Positions 8,380 through 17,008 of a stretch of 27,925 nucleotides of DNA are shown here, one piece after another. The stretch is from Pseudomonas sp. UBA4194 (GTDB lineage: Bacteria; Pseudomonadota; Gammaproteobacteria; Pseudomonadales; Pseudomonadaceae). The position numbers were made by a program, and so were the translations under genes. The notes under the pieces were generated by a model, which saw only the letters and a list, made by a program, of their open reading frames with translations, made no database searches and had not been told where the DNA came from. Every line of letters starts with the position of its first letter. The first letter of the stretch is position 1. The stretch spans positions 363 to 28,287 of the forward strand of contig NZ_DFUE01000008.1 of assembly GCF_002379585.1 (NCBI RefSeq), written 5' to 3'.

Positions 8380-10389
8380 ATGTCCCGACTCAATCCCCGG
8401 CAGCAAGAAGCCGTGAACTACGTCGGCGGCCCTCTTCTGGTGCTCGCCGGCGCAGGCTCCGGCAAAACCAGCGTGATCACCCGCAAGATTGCGCACCTGA
8501 TCCAGAATTGCGGCATCCGTGCCCAGTACATCGTCGCCATGACCTTCACCAACAAGGCCGCCCGCGAGATGAAGGAACGGGTCGGCACCCTGCTGCGCGC
8601 CGGTGAGGGCCGCGGCCTGACGGTGTCGACCTTCCACAACCTGGGCCTGAACATCATCCGCAAGGAGCACACGCGCCTGGGCTTCAAGCCGGGCTTCTCG
8701 ATTTTCGACGAAGCCGACGTGAAGGCATTGATGACCGACATCATGCAGAAGGAGTATTCCGGGGACGATGGCGTCGACGAGATCAAGAACATGATCGGCG
8801 CCTGGAAGAACGACCTCATTCTGCCGCCCGAGGCCCTGGAGAATGCGCGCAACCCCAAGGAACAGACCGCAGCCATCGTCTACACCCATTACCAGCGCAC
8901 CTTGCGCGCGTTCAACGCGGTGGATTTCGACGACCTGATCCTGTTGCCGGTGAAGCTGTTCCAGGAGCACGCCGACATTCTGGAAAAATGGCAGAACCGC
9001 GTGCGCTACCTGCTGGTGGACGAATATCAGGACACCAACGCCAGCCAATACCTGCTGGTGAAGCTGCTGATCGGTACGCGCAACCAGTTCACCGTAGTGG
9101 GTGACGACGACCAGTCGATCTATGCCTGGCGCGGCGCGCGCCCGGAAAACCTGATGCTGCTCAAGGACGACTACCCCTCGCTGAAGGTGGTGATGCTGGA
9201 GCAGAACTACCGCTCCACCAGCCGCATCCTGCGCTGCGCCAACGTGTTGATTTCCAACAATCCCCACGCCTTCGAGAAGCAGCTGTGGAGCGAGATGGGC
9301 CACGGCGACGAAATCCGCGTGATCCGCTGCAAGAACGAGGACGCCGAGGCCGAGCGGGTGGCGGTGGAGATTCTCAGCCTGCACCTGCGCACCGACCGCC
9401 CCTACAGCGACTTCGCGATCCTCTATCGCGGCAACTACCAGGCCAAGCTGATCGAGCTCAAGCTTCAGCATCACCAGATTCCCTACCGGCTCAGTGGCGG
9501 CAACAGCTTTTTCGGCCGCCAGGAAGTGAAGGACCTGATGGCCTACTTCCGCCTGATCGTGAACCCGGACGACGACAACGCCTTTTTGCGGGTCATCAAC
9601 GTGCCGCGCCGCGAGATCGGTTCCACGACCCTGGAAAAGCTCGGCAACTATGCCACCGAGCGCAAGATTTCGATGTACGCCGCCACCGACGAGATCGGCC
9701 TGGGCGAGCACCTGGACAGCCGCTTCACCGATCGCCTGGGGCGCTTCAAGCGCTACATGGACAAGGTCCGCGAGCAGTGCGCCGGCGAAGACCCGATCGG
9801 GGCCTTGCGCAGCATGGTCATGGACATCGACTACGAGCAATGGCTGCGCACCAACAGCTCCAGCGAAAAGGCCGCCGACTACCGCATGAGCAACGTCTGG
9901 TTTCTGGTCGAGGCGTTGAAGAACACCCTGGAAAAGGACGAGGACGGTGGCATGACCGTCGAGGAAGCCATCGGCAAGCTGGTGCTGCGCGACATGCTCG
10001 AGCGTCAGCAGGAGGAAGAAGAAGGTGCCGAGGGCGTGCAGATGATGACCCTGCACGCGTCCAAAGGCCTGGAGTTTCCCTATGTGTTCATCATGGGCAT
10101 GGAGGAGGAAATCCTCCCGCACCGCTCCAGCATCGAAGCCGACACCATCGAGGAAGAGCGCCGCCTGGCCTACGTGGGCATCACCCGCGCGCGCCAGACC
10201 CTGGCCTTCACCTTCGCCGCCAAGCGCAAGCAGTACGGCGAGATCATCGACTGCGCGCCCAGCCGCTTCCTCGATGAACTGCCACCCGACGACCTGGCCT
10301 GGGAAGGCAACGACGACACCCCCACCGAAGTGAAAGCCGTGCGCGGCAACACGGCATTGGCCGATATCCGTGCCATGCTCAAACGCTGA
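8380..10389 (+). CDS. rep: ATP-dependent DNA helicase Rep
   Basis: 669 aa, close to the usual length of Rep (673 aa in E. coli). A superfamily 1A 3'-5' helicase that helps replication forks pass protein-bound and transcribed DNA. Visible motifs in order: Walker A AGAGSGKT (23-30), the Walker B/DExx box VDEYQDTN (near 213), GDDDQSIYAWRGA (near 241), LEQNYRS, LHASKGLEFPYVF (near 557) and YVGITRARQ (near 600). The start MSRLNPRQQ at 8380 matches the family. A longer in-frame start at 8335 would lie inside the promoter. Oddly no Shine-Dalgarno is seen before this ATG. xpt follows after 56 bases on the same strand and may be co-transcribed. Confidence 0.97.
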   Translation: MSRLNPRQQEAVNYVGGPLLVLAGAGSGKTSVITRKIAHLIQNCGIRAQYIVAMTFTNKAAREMKERVGTLLRAGEGRGLTVSTFHNLGLNIIRKEHTRLGFKPGFSIFDEADVKALMTDIMQKEYSGDDGVDEIKNMIGAWKNDLILPPEALENARNPKEQTAAIVYTHYQRTLRAFNAVDFDDLILLPVKLFQEHADILEKWQNRVRYLLVDEYQDTNASQYLLVKLLIGTRNQFTVVGDDDQSIYAWRGARPENLMLLKDDYPSLKVVMLEQNYRSTSRILRCANVLISNNPHAFEKQLWSEMGHGDEIRVIRCKNEDAEAERVAVEILSLHLRTDRPYSDFAILYRGNYQAKLIELKLQHHQIPYRLSGGNSFFGRQEVKDLMAYFRLIVNPDDDNAFLRVINVPRREIGSTTLEKLGNYATERKISMYAATDEIGLGEHLDSRFTDRLGRFKRYMDKVREQCAGEDPIGALRSMVMDIDYEQWLRTNSSSEKAADYRMSNVWFLVEALKNTLEKDEDGGMTVEEAIGKLVLRDMLERQQEEEEGAEGVQMMTLHASKGLEFPYVFIMGMEEEILPHRSSIEADTIEEERRLAYVGITRARQTLAFTFAAKRKQYGEIIDCAPSRFLDELPPDDLAWEGNDDTPTEVKAVRGNTALADIRAMLKR

Positions 10390-10445
10390 ATTCAACCCTG
10401 CCCTGGGCCCATCGGCCCGGCACACTGGAACATCGAGGAACCGCC

Positions 10446-11018
10446 GTGGAAGCACTGCACAAGAAGATTCGCGAAGAAGGCATCGTGCTTTCCGATCAGG
10501 TCCTGAAGGTCGACGCTTTTCTCAACCACCAGATCGATCCACTGCTGATGCAGCAGATCGGCGACGAGTTCGCGCGTTTGTTTGCCGATTCGGGTATCAC
10601 CAAGATCGTCACCATCGAGGCCTCGGGCATTGCTCCGGCAGTGATGGCGGGCCTGCGCCTGGGTGTGCCGGTGATTTTCGCGCGCAAGCATCAATCCTTG
10701 ACCCTCACCGAGAACCTGCTGGTGGCCTCGGTGTATTCCTTCACCAAGCAGACCGAAAGCACGGTGGCGATCTCACCGCGGCATCTGAACAGCAGCGACC
10801 ATGTGCTGGTGATCGATGACTTCCTGGCCAACGGCAAGGCTTCCCAGGCGTTGATCTCGATCATCAAGCAGGCGGGGGCAACGGTGGCCGGGCTGGGTAT
10901 CGTGATCGAGAAATCGTTCCAGGGTGGCCGCGCCGAACTGGACGCCCAGGGCTACCGCGTGGAATCGCTGGCGCGGGTGAAATCCTTGGCCGGAGGGGTG
11001 GTGACGTTCGTGGAGTGA
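10446..11018 (+). CDS. xpt: Xanthine phosphoribosyltransferase
   Basis: 190 aa, the family's usual length. It transfers phosphoribose from PRPP to xanthine to give XMP in purine salvage, in the cytosol. The PRPP-binding signature VLVIDDFLANGKA spans about residues 120-132, and IEASGIAPAVMAG is the conserved early loop. The start codon is GTG, with GAGGAA about seven bases upstream, and the N terminus MEALHKKIREEG fits the family. It lies behind rep. No purine riboswitch or PurR-like site is evident in the 56-base gap. An inverted pair of REPs follows the stop. Confidence 0.96.
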   Translation: MEALHKKIREEGIVLSDQVLKVDAFLNHQIDPLLMQQIGDEFARLFADSGITKIVTIEASGIAPAVMAGLRLGVPVIFARKHQSLTLTENLLVASVYSFTKQTESTVAISPRHLNSSDHVLVIDDFLANGKASQALISIIKQAGATVAGLGIVIEKSFQGGRAELDAQGYRVESLARVKSLAGGVVTFVE

Positions 11019-11044
11019 TCCATCGGCTGGTGGGCGACAGTGCT

Positions 11045-11144
11045 GGCCCCATCGCGGGCAGAGCCCGCTCCCACAGGGTTGTGTGAAACGCTTGGGATTA
11101 TTTCAGATGATCCTGTGGGAGCGGGCTCTGCCCGCGATGGGGCC
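11045..11144. repeat. Inverted pair of REP elements
   Basis: Two 33-base arms (11045-11077 and 11112-11144) are exact reverse complements, separated by 34 bases. Each contains the core GGGCAGAGCCCGCTCC. The pair lies between the 3' ends of xpt and the acetyl-CoA hydrolase gene and could form a long hairpin in transcripts from either side. Confidence 0.93.
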
Positions 11145-11151
11145 GCCCCTA

Positions 11152-13101
11152 TCACCCCGTTACCGAACTGACCTGCTGCGGTTGTTCCGTCTCGCGCAAC
11201 GCCGCCAGCAGCAACCGCTGATACAACTCCTCGCGTAGGCCCTGGGGTTCAACCAGATTCATGCGCTGCAGATGCTGCGGATAACACGACGCCTGCGGCG
11301 CATCCAGCGCTGCCTTGCCCAGCTCCAGAATCTCACTGAGCCTGAACTTGCTCTTCAGCCAGTTCAGCGCCCGCAGCAGGTCCTTCTCTTCGTCACTGAA
11401 ATCACACCCCAGCGGGTACTCGGGAAACAGCGTGGCATGACGCGCCTGAATAGCCTGCAACCGCGCCGGGGTGTTGTCGGCAAACCGTGGCGCCAGCACG
11501 AAGTCCTTGGCCAGCTTGCCTGCCAGCTGCGCTTCTTCGATCAGGCTGGATTGAAAACGCGAGTCGCTGATATTGATCATCGCCTCGATCACCTCGGTGT
11601 CGGTCTTGCCACGCAGGTCGGCGATACCGTACTCGGTCACCACGATATCGCGCAGGTGCCTGGGGATGGTGCAATGGCCGTAGTCCCACAGCACATTGGA
11701 GCTGACCACCCCGCCCGACTCGCGCCAGCTGCGTAGAATCAGCACCGAGCGCGCGCCCTGCAAGGCATGCCCCTGGACCACAAAGTTGTACTGCCCGCCC
11801 ACACCACTGATCACCCGACCGTCTTCGAGCTGATCGGACACCGCCGCGCCCATCACCGTGGCGGTGAACACCGTATTGACGAAGCGCGCATCACGGCGCT
11901 GCAAGCGCTTGAGCGGCTCCTGGCCATACAGTTCGTTGATGTAGCTGATGGCGGTCATGTCGAACTGTTGCAAGCGGCTGCGAGGCAGGTCGCGCAGCCG
12001 CTGGTAGAAGCTTTGCGGACCGACGAAGAAGCCGCCGTGCATGACCACCCCACCCACGTCGTCCTCGTCCGACAGTGCGCCTGCATTGGCGGCGGCCTGC
12101 CGGGCCACGTCGGGATAGACCTTGCGCCTTACCACCCCCGCCTCGGCCAGGGCCAGCAAGCCGTTGACGAACATCTCGCTGCAGCCGTACAACCCCTCGG
12201 CAAACGGCTCGCGGCCGCCTTCACGCTCGATCAGCGTCTGCCAGGGCGACAGATCGAGTTCGTCGAGCAGCGCCTGATAGCCCGCACTGTCGGCCTGGCG
12301 GGCCAACAGCGCGGCGGTCAGGGCATCGCCCATCGAACCGATGCCTATCTGCAACGTGCCGCCGTCGCGCACCAACGTGCTGGCATGCAGGCCAATGAAA
12401 TGATCCTGGAACCCCACCGGCATGTTCGGCGTGGAGAACAGCGTACTGCGCTCGGGCTGATCGATCAGCAGATCGAAGGCGTCGCTGCCGATTTCAGCGC
12501 TGCCGGGCATGTAGGGCAGGTCGGCATGCACCTGGCCCAGCACCAGGATGGTTTCACCCGCCGCGCGACGCTCGGCGATCATCGGCAACAGGTCCAGGGT
12601 AATGTCAGGGTTGCAACTCAGGCTCAATTGCTCGGCATCGTCCGGATGCTGGCTGACCAGTTGCGCGACCAGGTTCAGGCCCTTGCCATTGATGTCCCGG
12701 GCGGCATGGCTGTAGTTGCTGCTGACGTAGCTCTGTTGGGCCATGTCACTGGCCAACAGGCTGCCCGGCTGCATGAAGAACTGCTGCACGGCGACGTTGG
12801 CCGGCAGCTCGCTGCGACGCAGGTCAGCCAGGAAATCGAATTCAGGGTAATCGCCGAACACCCGCTCGACGAAGGGTTCGAGCATGCGCTTTTGCAGCCC
12901 GTCACCGAGGGCCGGACGGCCGAGCACCAGAGCGGTATAAATCGTCAGACGGCGCTCGGGCAGGTGCTTGATACGGGCATACAAGGCGTTGACGAAGCGG
13001 TTGGGTTTGCCCACGCCCAGGGGCATGCCCATGTGAATATGGGCGGGCAGCCGCTCCAGGACCTGGTCCACGGCTTCTTCGATGGAGCATCTGTGGGCCA
13101 T
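11152..13101 (-). CDS. Acetyl-CoA hydrolase/transferase family protein
   Basis: 649 aa cytosolic protein of the acetyl-CoA hydrolase/CoA-transferase family, which moves CoA between acyl groups or hydrolyses acyl-CoA. The C-terminal domain holds the glycine-rich GVGGQYNFVVQGHALQGA block and WDYGHCTIPRHLRDIVVTEYG, followed by ADLRGKTDTEV, all typical of the family. YINELYGQE is a conserved-looking block nearby. It is longer than the roughly 500 aa succinate/acetate CoA-transferases, with an extended N-terminal half. ATG 13101 is chosen because AGGAGG precedes it; the in-frame stretch to 13197 has no comparable site. It lies 121 bases downstream of the cytochrome c5 gene on the same strand. The actual acyl substrate is not visible from sequence. 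Confidence 0.88.
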   Translation of the reverse strand: MAHRCSIEEAVDQVLERLPAHIHMGMPLGVGKPNRFVNALYARIKHLPERRLTIYTALVLGRPALGDGLQKRMLEPFVERVFGDYPEFDFLADLRRSELPANVAVQQFFMQPGSLLASDMAQQSYVSSNYSHAARDINGKGLNLVAQLVSQHPDDAEQLSLSCNPDITLDLLPMIAERRAAGETILVLGQVHADLPYMPGSAEIGSDAFDLLIDQPERSTLFSTPNMPVGFQDHFIGLHASTLVRDGGTLQIGIGSMGDALTAALLARQADSAGYQALLDELDLSPWQTLIEREGGREPFAEGLYGCSEMFVNGLLALAEAGVVRRKVYPDVARQAAANAGALSDEDDVGGVVMHGGFFVGPQSFYQRLRDLPRSRLQQFDMTAISYINELYGQEPLKRLQRRDARFVNTVFTATVMGAAVSDQLEDGRVISGVGGQYNFVVQGHALQGARSVLILRSWRESGGVVSSNVLWDYGHCTIPRHLRDIVVTEYGIADLRGKTDTEVIEAMINISDSRFQSSLIEEAQLAGKLAKDFVLAPRFADNTPARLQAIQARHATLFPEYPLGCDFSDEEKDLLRALNWLKSKFRLSEILELGKAALDAPQASCYPQHLQRMNLVEPQGLREELYQRLLLAALRETEQPQQVSSVTG

Positions 13102-13222
13102 GGTGGGCCCTCCTGACCTGTTGTTTGCAGGTTGGACCAGGGTGGTAGCTGGATCGTTGCATGGGTGGGGGTTTTGCGCTCGCAGGGGACCCTTCACCCA
13201 CCTCTCAACCCGAACCCATCCC

Positions 13223-13651
13223 CTACAACCCCGACATCTGCTTGATCGCCCCCATCAACTCCGCATCCGAGCAATCCTGGCACGTGCCCTTGGGCGGCAT
13301 GGCATTGACCCCGCTGATCGCCTTGGCCAGCAGTCCATCGAGCCCACCCTGCTCGTCAGCGCGCTTTTTCCACGCGGGGGTGTCGGCAATCTTCGGCGCT
13401 TCCAACAGGCCGGTCGCATGGCAGGCGTTGCAGTGCTTGGCGATGATTGCATCGGCCGCTCGCGGCGCGCCGCCGGCGGCCACTGCCGTCACCACCACCC
13501 CCGGACAGTCCTTGCCTTGCACACACACCTTGCCCACAGGCTCCAGGCGCTTGGCGATCTCGTCTTTCACGGCGGCTTGGGAATGGATGGCTGGGAGCGT
13601 CAGGACAAGCAACGACACGGCCAGCATTTTCATTATTGTTATGGGATTCAC
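13223..13651 (-). CDS. cycB: Periplasmic cytochrome c5 family protein
   Basis: 142 aa with an N-terminal signal peptide (KMLAVSLLVLTLPAIHSQA, cleavage near residue 26-27), so exported to the periplasm. One c-type haem site is seen: Cys74-N-A-Cys77-His78, with Met118 in NAMPPKG as the likely sixth ligand. Cys124/Cys127 form the c5-type cysteine pair after it, and an additional pair lies before the haem domain (Cys43 and Cys49). The start is GTG 13651 because GAGGG sits seven bases upstream; an inner ATG at 13633 has no SD. It follows pauR by 63 bases. In P. aeruginosa the same pauR neighbour is called cycB (from memory). Electron partner unknown. Confidence 0.88.
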   Translation of the reverse strand: MNPITIMKMLAVSLLVLTLPAIHSQAAVKDEIAKRLEPVGKVCVQGKDCPGVVVTAVAAGGAPRAADAIIAKHCNACHATGLLEAPKIADTPAWKKRADEQGGLDGLLAKAISGVNAMPPKGTCQDCSDAELMGAIKQMSGL

Positions 13652-13714
13652 GCCTGCACCCTCTCGTGGTGAAGATCGCCCGGCTGGCGGGCGATTGAGA
13701 GTATAGCGGCGGGC

Positions 13715-14263
13715 TTAGAAGTTCGCCGGGGTGGCGGCGCTGATCAAACGGGCGGGGGTGTCGAAGGGGTTGCGAAAGCGATGCGGCTTGGTGCTCTCGA
13801 AGTAGTAGCTGTCGCCCTCTTCGAGCACGAAGGTTTCCAGCCCCACCACCAGCTCCAGGCGGCCTTCCACCAGAATGCCGGTTTCCTCGCCCTCGTGGGT
13901 GAGCATCTCTTCGCCGGTGTCGGCGCCCGGCGGGTAGATCTCGCTGAGAAAGGCGATGGCCCGTGTGGCGTGCGCCTTGCCGACCAGCTTCATGGTCACC
14001 GCACCGTCGGAGATGTCGATGAGCTCGTTGGCCTTGTAGACGATCTGGGTGGCGCTTTCAGGCTGCAGCTCTTCGGAGAAGAACTCGACCATGGACATCG
14101 GAATCCCGCCCAGCACCTTGCGCAGGGAACTGATCGAGGGGCTGACGCTGTTCTTCTCGATCATGGAAATGGTGCTGTTGGTGACGCCCGCACGCTTGGC
14201 GAGTTCACGCTGGGACAAACCCTTGAGTTTGCGAATGGCTTGCAGTCGTTCGCCGACGTCCAA
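13715..14263 (-). CDS. pauR: Polyamine-responsive repressor PauR (XRE HTH + cupin)
   Basis: 182 aa. An XRE-type helix-turn-helix (LSQRELAKRAGVTNSTISMIE, residues 17-37) is joined to a C-terminal cupin sensor domain (about 110-180). This is the architecture and length of PuuR/PauR. PauR of P. aeruginosa represses gamma-glutamylpolyamine catabolic genes until putrescine or cadaverine binds. Its position next to dadX and cytochrome c5 matches my memory of PA5300-PA5302, and puuB and kauB in the same window are expected targets. The start is TTG at 14263, supported by AGGAGG eight bases upstream. An ATATCAG-N14-CTGATAT dyad lies just before it. Downstream on the same strand are cytochrome c5 and the acetyl-CoA hydrolase. 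Confidence 0.9.
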   Translation of the reverse strand: MDVGERLQAIRKLKGLSQRELAKRAGVTNSTISMIEKNSVSPSISSLRKVLGGIPMSMVEFFSEELQPESATQIVYKANELIDISDGAVTMKLVGKAHATRAIAFLSEIYPPGADTGEEMLTHEGEETGILVEGRLELVVGLETFVLEEGDSYYFESTKPHRFRNPFDTPARLISAATPANF

Positions 14264-14279
14264 TGCGGGAGCCTCCTGA

Positions 14280-14307
14280 ATATCAGTGCAATGTGTGAGG
14301 CTGATAT
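14280..14307. promoter_or_regulatory. Inverted repeat upstream of pauR
   Basis: ATATCAG (14280-14286) and CTGATAT (14301-14307) are perfect inverted arms separated by 14 bases, starting 16 bases before the TTG start of pauR. This would suit autoregulation, but no PauR consensus could be checked. Confidence 0.35.
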
Positions 14308-14361
14308 CATGGCAACAGCGTTCGGTATTTACAACAGATCAAGACAATGCCCCCGCGATCC

Positions 14362-14469
14362 CCTGTAGGAGCGGCGTCAAGCCGCGAAGGCGTCAGCCCT
14401 GGCGACACAGTCTTGGGATTTGTGGGTGGTCTTGCGGACGCCTTCGCGGCTTTACGCCGCTCCTACGGG
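14362..14469. repeat. Inverted pair of REP elements
   Basis: Two elements with core GTAGGAGCGGCGT...GCCGCGAAGGCG face each other (about 14362-14398 and 14436-14469) in the gap between the dadX 3' end and pauR. Confidence 0.9.
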
Positions 14470-14500
14470 CCGTTCCTGCGGGGGGAGGCGTGGGAGCAAC

Positions 14501-15568
14501 TCATTCGTATACCAACGGCACTCGCCGCAGGTTGCAGAAGATCTGATAGGGAATGGTCCCCGCCGCCTGGGCAACATCACTGGCCAGCACGTGCTTGCCC
14601 CACAGTTCGACGGTGCTGCCGACGCCGGCGTGGGGCACGTCGGTGAGGTCGACGCCAAGCATATCCATCGACACCCGCCCCGCCAATTGCGCCATGGCGC
14701 CATCGACCCGCAGCGGCGTGCCGCTGGGCGCCAGGCGTGGATAGCCGTCGGCGTACCCCATGGCCACCACGCCTATCCGGCTCGGGCGCTGGGTGACGAA
14801 ATGGGCGCCATAGCCCACCGCCTCACCCGCCGGCAGCTCGCGTACGCAGATCAGCTTGGATTCCAGGGTCATCACCGGCTGCAAACGCGCAGCCTGGGGC
14901 TGAGGTTCACCGAACGGCGTGGCGCCGTACAGCATGATGCCCGGACGCACCCAGTCACTGGGCACCTGTGGAAAACCCAATACCGCAGGCGAGTTACGCA
15001 GGCTGACCTGAGCCGCCAGCCCCTGACGTGCCTGTTCGAACACCACCAGTTGCTCTGCGGTGCTGCTGCTGTCCGGCTCGTCGGCGCGGGCGAAGTGGCT
15101 CATCAGCACGATCTTGCACACCTTGCCGCTGGCCAACAGGCGCTGATAGGCGCTCTGGTAATCCTTGGGGTGCAGGCCCACGCGGTGCATGCCCGAGTCC
15201 AGTTTCAACCACACCTGCAACGGTTTGCTCAGGGCCGCCTGCTCGATGGCCTCCAGTTGCCACAGCGAATGCACCACGCACCACAGGTCGTGGCGGTTGA
15301 TCAGCTCCAGCTCGCTGGCCTCGAAAAAACCTTCGAGCAACAGCACCGGCGCCCGGATGCCCGCGGCACGCAGCTCCAGGGCTTCCTCGATGCACGCCAC
15401 GGCGAAGCCATCGGCCTGGGTCTCCAGCGCCTGGGCACAACGCACTGCGCCATGACCATACGCATCGGCCTTGATCACGGCCAGGGCTTTGGCCCCGCTC
15501 AGTTCGCGGGCCAGACGGTAGTTGTGGCGCAGAGCCTGAAGGTCGATGAGGGCGCGAGCTGGACGCAT
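14501..15568 (-). CDS. dadX: Catabolic alanine racemase DadX
   Basis: 355 aa PLP enzyme converting L-alanine to D-alanine, which DadA then oxidises. The N-terminal barrel carries AVIKADAYGHG with the PLP lysine at Lys33. The second catalytic base is Tyr253 in VGYGAHF, followed by the MGYADGYPR signature. Length fits DadX/Alr (about 355-360). The start at 15568 (MRPARALIDLQ) is chosen from family alignment, with AAGAAG upstream; the longer in-frame reading begins inside the terminator hairpin. It follows dadA by 78 bases, and a rho-independent terminator lies in this gap. Calling it DadX rather than Alr rests on its place beside dadA. Confidence 0.95.
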   Translation of the reverse strand: MRPARALIDLQALRHNYRLARELSGAKALAVIKADAYGHGAVRCAQALETQADGFAVACIEEALELRAAGIRAPVLLLEGFFEASELELINRHDLWCVVHSLWQLEAIEQAALSKPLQVWLKLDSGMHRVGLHPKDYQSAYQRLLASGKVCKIVLMSHFARADEPDSSSTAEQLVVFEQARQGLAAQVSLRNSPAVLGFPQVPSDWVRPGIMLYGATPFGEPQPQAARLQPVMTLESKLICVRELPAGEAVGYGAHFVTQRPSRIGVVAMGYADGYPRLAPSGTPLRVDGAMAQLAGRVSMDMLGVDLTDVPHAGVGSTVELWGKHVLASDVAQAAGTIPYQIFCNLRRVPLVYE

Positions 15569-15600
15569 GGCAATCTTCTTGTGCAGAGGGTCGACGACAT

Positions 15601-15623
15601 AAAAAACCCAGGCCAAGCCTGGG
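15601..15623 (-). terminator. Rho-independent terminator between dadA and dadX
   Basis: On the minus strand CCCAGGC-TTG-GCCTGGG is followed directly by six T residues. It lies 24 bases after the dadA stop and about 33 bases before the dadX start. Confidence 0.8.
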
Positions 15624-15646
15624 CGAGAGAAACGAGTCAGCCAGGC

Positions 15647-16948
15647 TTACTGATGCGCCGGGGTGGTATGACCCTGGCGCGCCGCTTCCTGAAGCTTGCC
15701 GTAGCGCGAGATATCCAGCCCGGCTGCGCTGATCTGGGGCTTTTTACGCGCCATCAGGTCAGCGAGCAAGCGTCCCGAGCCGCAGGCCATGGTCCAGCCC
15801 AGCGTGCCGTGGCCGGTATTGAGGAACAGGTTCTTGAATGCCGTGGCGCCCACGATGGGTGTGCCGTCCGGCGTGGTGGGCCGCAGACCGGTCCAGAACG
15901 TGGCCTGGGCGAGGTCGCCACCCTGTGGGTAAAGATCGTTGACGATCATGTCCAGGGTTTCTCGACGCCGCGGATTGAGACTCAGGTCGAAGCCGGCGAT
16001 TTCGGCCATGCCGCCCACCCGGATACGGTTGTCGAAGCGGGTGATCGCCACCTTGTAGCTTTCATCGAGAATGGTCGAGGTCGGTGCCATCGCCGGGTTG
16101 GTGATCGGCACGGTGAGCGAGTAGCCCTTGAGCGGGTACACCGGCGCCTTGATGCCCAGCGGCTTGAGCAGTTGCGGCGAATAGCTGCCCAGCGCCAGCA
16201 CGTAGCGGTCGGCGGTTTCCAGCTTGCCGTCGATCCAGACGCCGTTGACCCGGTCGCCGGCGAAATCCAGACGTTCGATGGTCTGGCCGAAACGGAACTG
16301 CACACCCAGATCCCTGGCCATCTGCGCCAGGCGGGTGGTGAACATCTGGCAATCGCCGGTCTGGTCGTTGGGCAGGCGCAGGGCGCCGGCGAGAATGTCG
16401 GTGACCTGCGCCAGCGCCGGTTCGACCCGGGCAATGCCGGCGCGGTCGAGCAGCTCATAGGGCACGCCCGACTGCTCGAGCACGGCGATGTCCTTGGCGG
16501 CATTGTCCAGTTGTGCCTGAGTGCGGAACAGCTGGGTGGTGCCCAGGGTGCGACCTTCGTAGGCAATGCCGGTCTCGGCACGCAACTCGTCCAGGCAGTC
16601 GCGGCTGTACTCGGACAGGCGCACCATACGCTCCTTGTTCACCGCGTAACGGCTGGCAGTGCAGTTGCGCAGCATCTGCGCCATCCACAGGTACTGATCG
16701 ATATCACCGGTGGGCTTGATGGCCAGGGGTGAGTGGCGCTCGAACAGCCATTTGATGGCCTTGAGTGGCACGCCGGGGGCAGCCCAGGGAGAGGCATAGC
16801 CGGGCGAGACCTGGCCGGCGTTGGCGAAGCTGGTCTCCATGGCCACACCGTCCTGGCGGTCCACCACGGTCACCTCGAAGCCTTGCCGCGCCAGGTAATA
16901 GGCACTGACGGTACCGATCACACCACTGCCAAGCACCATAACTCGCAT
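15647..16948 (-). CDS. dadA: D-amino acid dehydrogenase DadA
   Basis: 433 aa FAD flavoprotein that oxidises D-alanine and other D-amino acids to 2-oxo acids and passes electrons to the respiratory chain at the inner membrane face. The N terminus MRVMVLGSGVIGTVSAYYLA is the GxGxxG dinucleotide fold. The C-terminal FWTGLRPTTPDGTPIVG and LNTGHGTLGWTMACGSG blocks are DadA hallmarks. ATG 16948 is used because GAGGG lies eight bases upstream; the ATG at 16963 overlaps that SD. It is divergent from the Lrp-type regulator gene, the dadR arrangement. dadX follows, and no RidA-family gene lies between. Confidence 0.97.
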   Translation of the reverse strand: MRVMVLGSGVIGTVSAYYLARQGFEVTVVDRQDGVAMETSFANAGQVSPGYASPWAAPGVPLKAIKWLFERHSPLAIKPTGDIDQYLWMAQMLRNCTASRYAVNKERMVRLSEYSRDCLDELRAETGIAYEGRTLGTTQLFRTQAQLDNAAKDIAVLEQSGVPYELLDRAGIARVEPALAQVTDILAGALRLPNDQTGDCQMFTTRLAQMARDLGVQFRFGQTIERLDFAGDRVNGVWIDGKLETADRYVLALGSYSPQLLKPLGIKAPVYPLKGYSLTVPITNPAMAPTSTILDESYKVAITRFDNRIRVGGMAEIAGFDLSLNPRRRETLDMIVNDLYPQGGDLAQATFWTGLRPTTPDGTPIVGATAFKNLFLNTGHGTLGWTMACGSGRLLADLMARKKPQISAAGLDISRYGKLQEAARQGHTTPAHQ

Positions 16949-17008
16949 GTGTTCTGCCCTCATCGCGTGAATCCGCTGATGTACGTTGTCTATTCCGAAG
17001 ATGTGGGC

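Noticed and set aside
10390..10445. Purine riboswitch before xpt
   Set aside because: The gap is only 56 bases and shows none of the conserved three-stem architecture. xpt riboswitches are a Firmicutes feature.
8359..10455. 698-codon open frame antisense to rep, and a 610-codon frame antisense to the GGDEF-EAL gene
   Set aside because: Both are high-G+C shadow frames. The opposite strands encode full-length proteins with all family motifs, while the shadow translations are low-complexity and lack recognisable domains.
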